Assembly (NCBI GenBank): GCA_017963875.1
Contig: JAGCTA010000553.1
Span: 1 to 14,102, forward strand
DNA: 14,102 bases
Origin: Victivallales bacterium
GTDB lineage: Bacteria > Verrucomicrobiota > Lentisphaeria > Oligosphaerales > Oligosphaeraceae
Reading direction: 5' to 3'
The notes under the pieces are model-generated. The model saw only the letters and a list, made by a program, of their open reading frames with translations, was not told the origin of the DNA and made no database searches. Positions 14,026-14,102 of the stretch are shown here, in pieces (positions within the stretch are counted from its first letter, which is position 1; every line of letters begins with the position of its first letter). A program made the position numbers and the translations under genes.

Positions 14026-14102
14026 GACAGAGGTCTTCGGCTACTTTACACGCTGATCAGCAGCACCCTGTCCCCCGAGGAAAGGGTGCGGATTCTCAGA
14101 GA
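14026..14102 (+). pseudogene. In-frame continuation of the nuclease gene beyond the TAG (runs off right edge)
   Basis: Reading on in the same frame after the TAG gives DRGLRLLYTLISSTLS, then an acidic/basic helix (PEERVRILR), with no further stop before the window ends. This LLYTL...LS-E-R-IL pattern is what follows the core in family members I know, so it is likely the original C-terminal part of the same gene. Without the downstream sequence its end is unknown. Confidence 0.6.

Noticed and set aside
13441..14102. Idea that TAG is reassigned to an amino acid in this genome
   Set aside because: The A2M gene ends in TAG with a full-length family C-terminus and pbpC starts 20 bp later, so TAG acts as a stop here.

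Overview
This window looks like a stretch of chromosome from a Gram-negative-type bacterium. It carries EF-Tu, tRNA-Thr, ribosomal protein S1 and uracil-DNA glycosylase, plus a penicillin-binding protein 1C / alpha-2-macroglobulin pair that is typical of bacteria with a periplasm. EF-Tu and S1 style, the A2M-PBP1C pair and a PDDEXK_2/Rpn-type nuclease at the right edge would fit a gut-associated PVC bacterium (Lentisphaerota, Kiritimatiellota or Verrucomicrobiota). That placement is a low-confidence inference from memory of these families, not from a search.

Layout. Left, all on the minus strand: tRNA-Thr(GGT) followed by tuf, whose 3' end leaves the window (the classic thrT-tuf order), preceded by rpsA. 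rpsA has its own promoter candidate and a structured leader. Next is a two-gene minus-strand unit: a 1582-residue thioester alpha-2-macroglobulin, then pbpC 20 bp downstream. These two are known to pair: A2M is thought to trap proteases in the periplasm while PBP1C repairs or synthesises peptidoglycan. A 424-bp gap separates A2M from a divergent plus-strand CPBP (CAAX-like) membrane protease. That gene converges with a minus-strand pair, a class I/II aminotransferase followed by ung. A 522-bp gap rich in repeats and A/T then leads to a plus-strand Rpn/PDDEXK_2 nuclease gene that runs to the right edge.

What stands out. (1) The EF-Tu here has Asn at the position of the catalytic His (His84 in E. 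coli numbering). (2) The nuclease reading frame is broken by an in-frame TAG, after which the same frame continues as convincing family-like protein to the window end. TAG is a normal stop elsewhere in the window (it ends the A2M gene), so this looks like gene decay or recoding rather than a different code. (3) About eight degenerate 9-nt units lie between the aminotransferase and the nuclease. (4) A start-less 87-codon open frame ends just ahead of the A2M ribosome binding site. (5) Several promoter-overlapping inverted repeats sit around rpsA and tRNA-Thr. I did not see a CRISPR array, rRNA, complete insertion sequence or multi-gene defence island. Apart from these oddities the gene content is ordinary.
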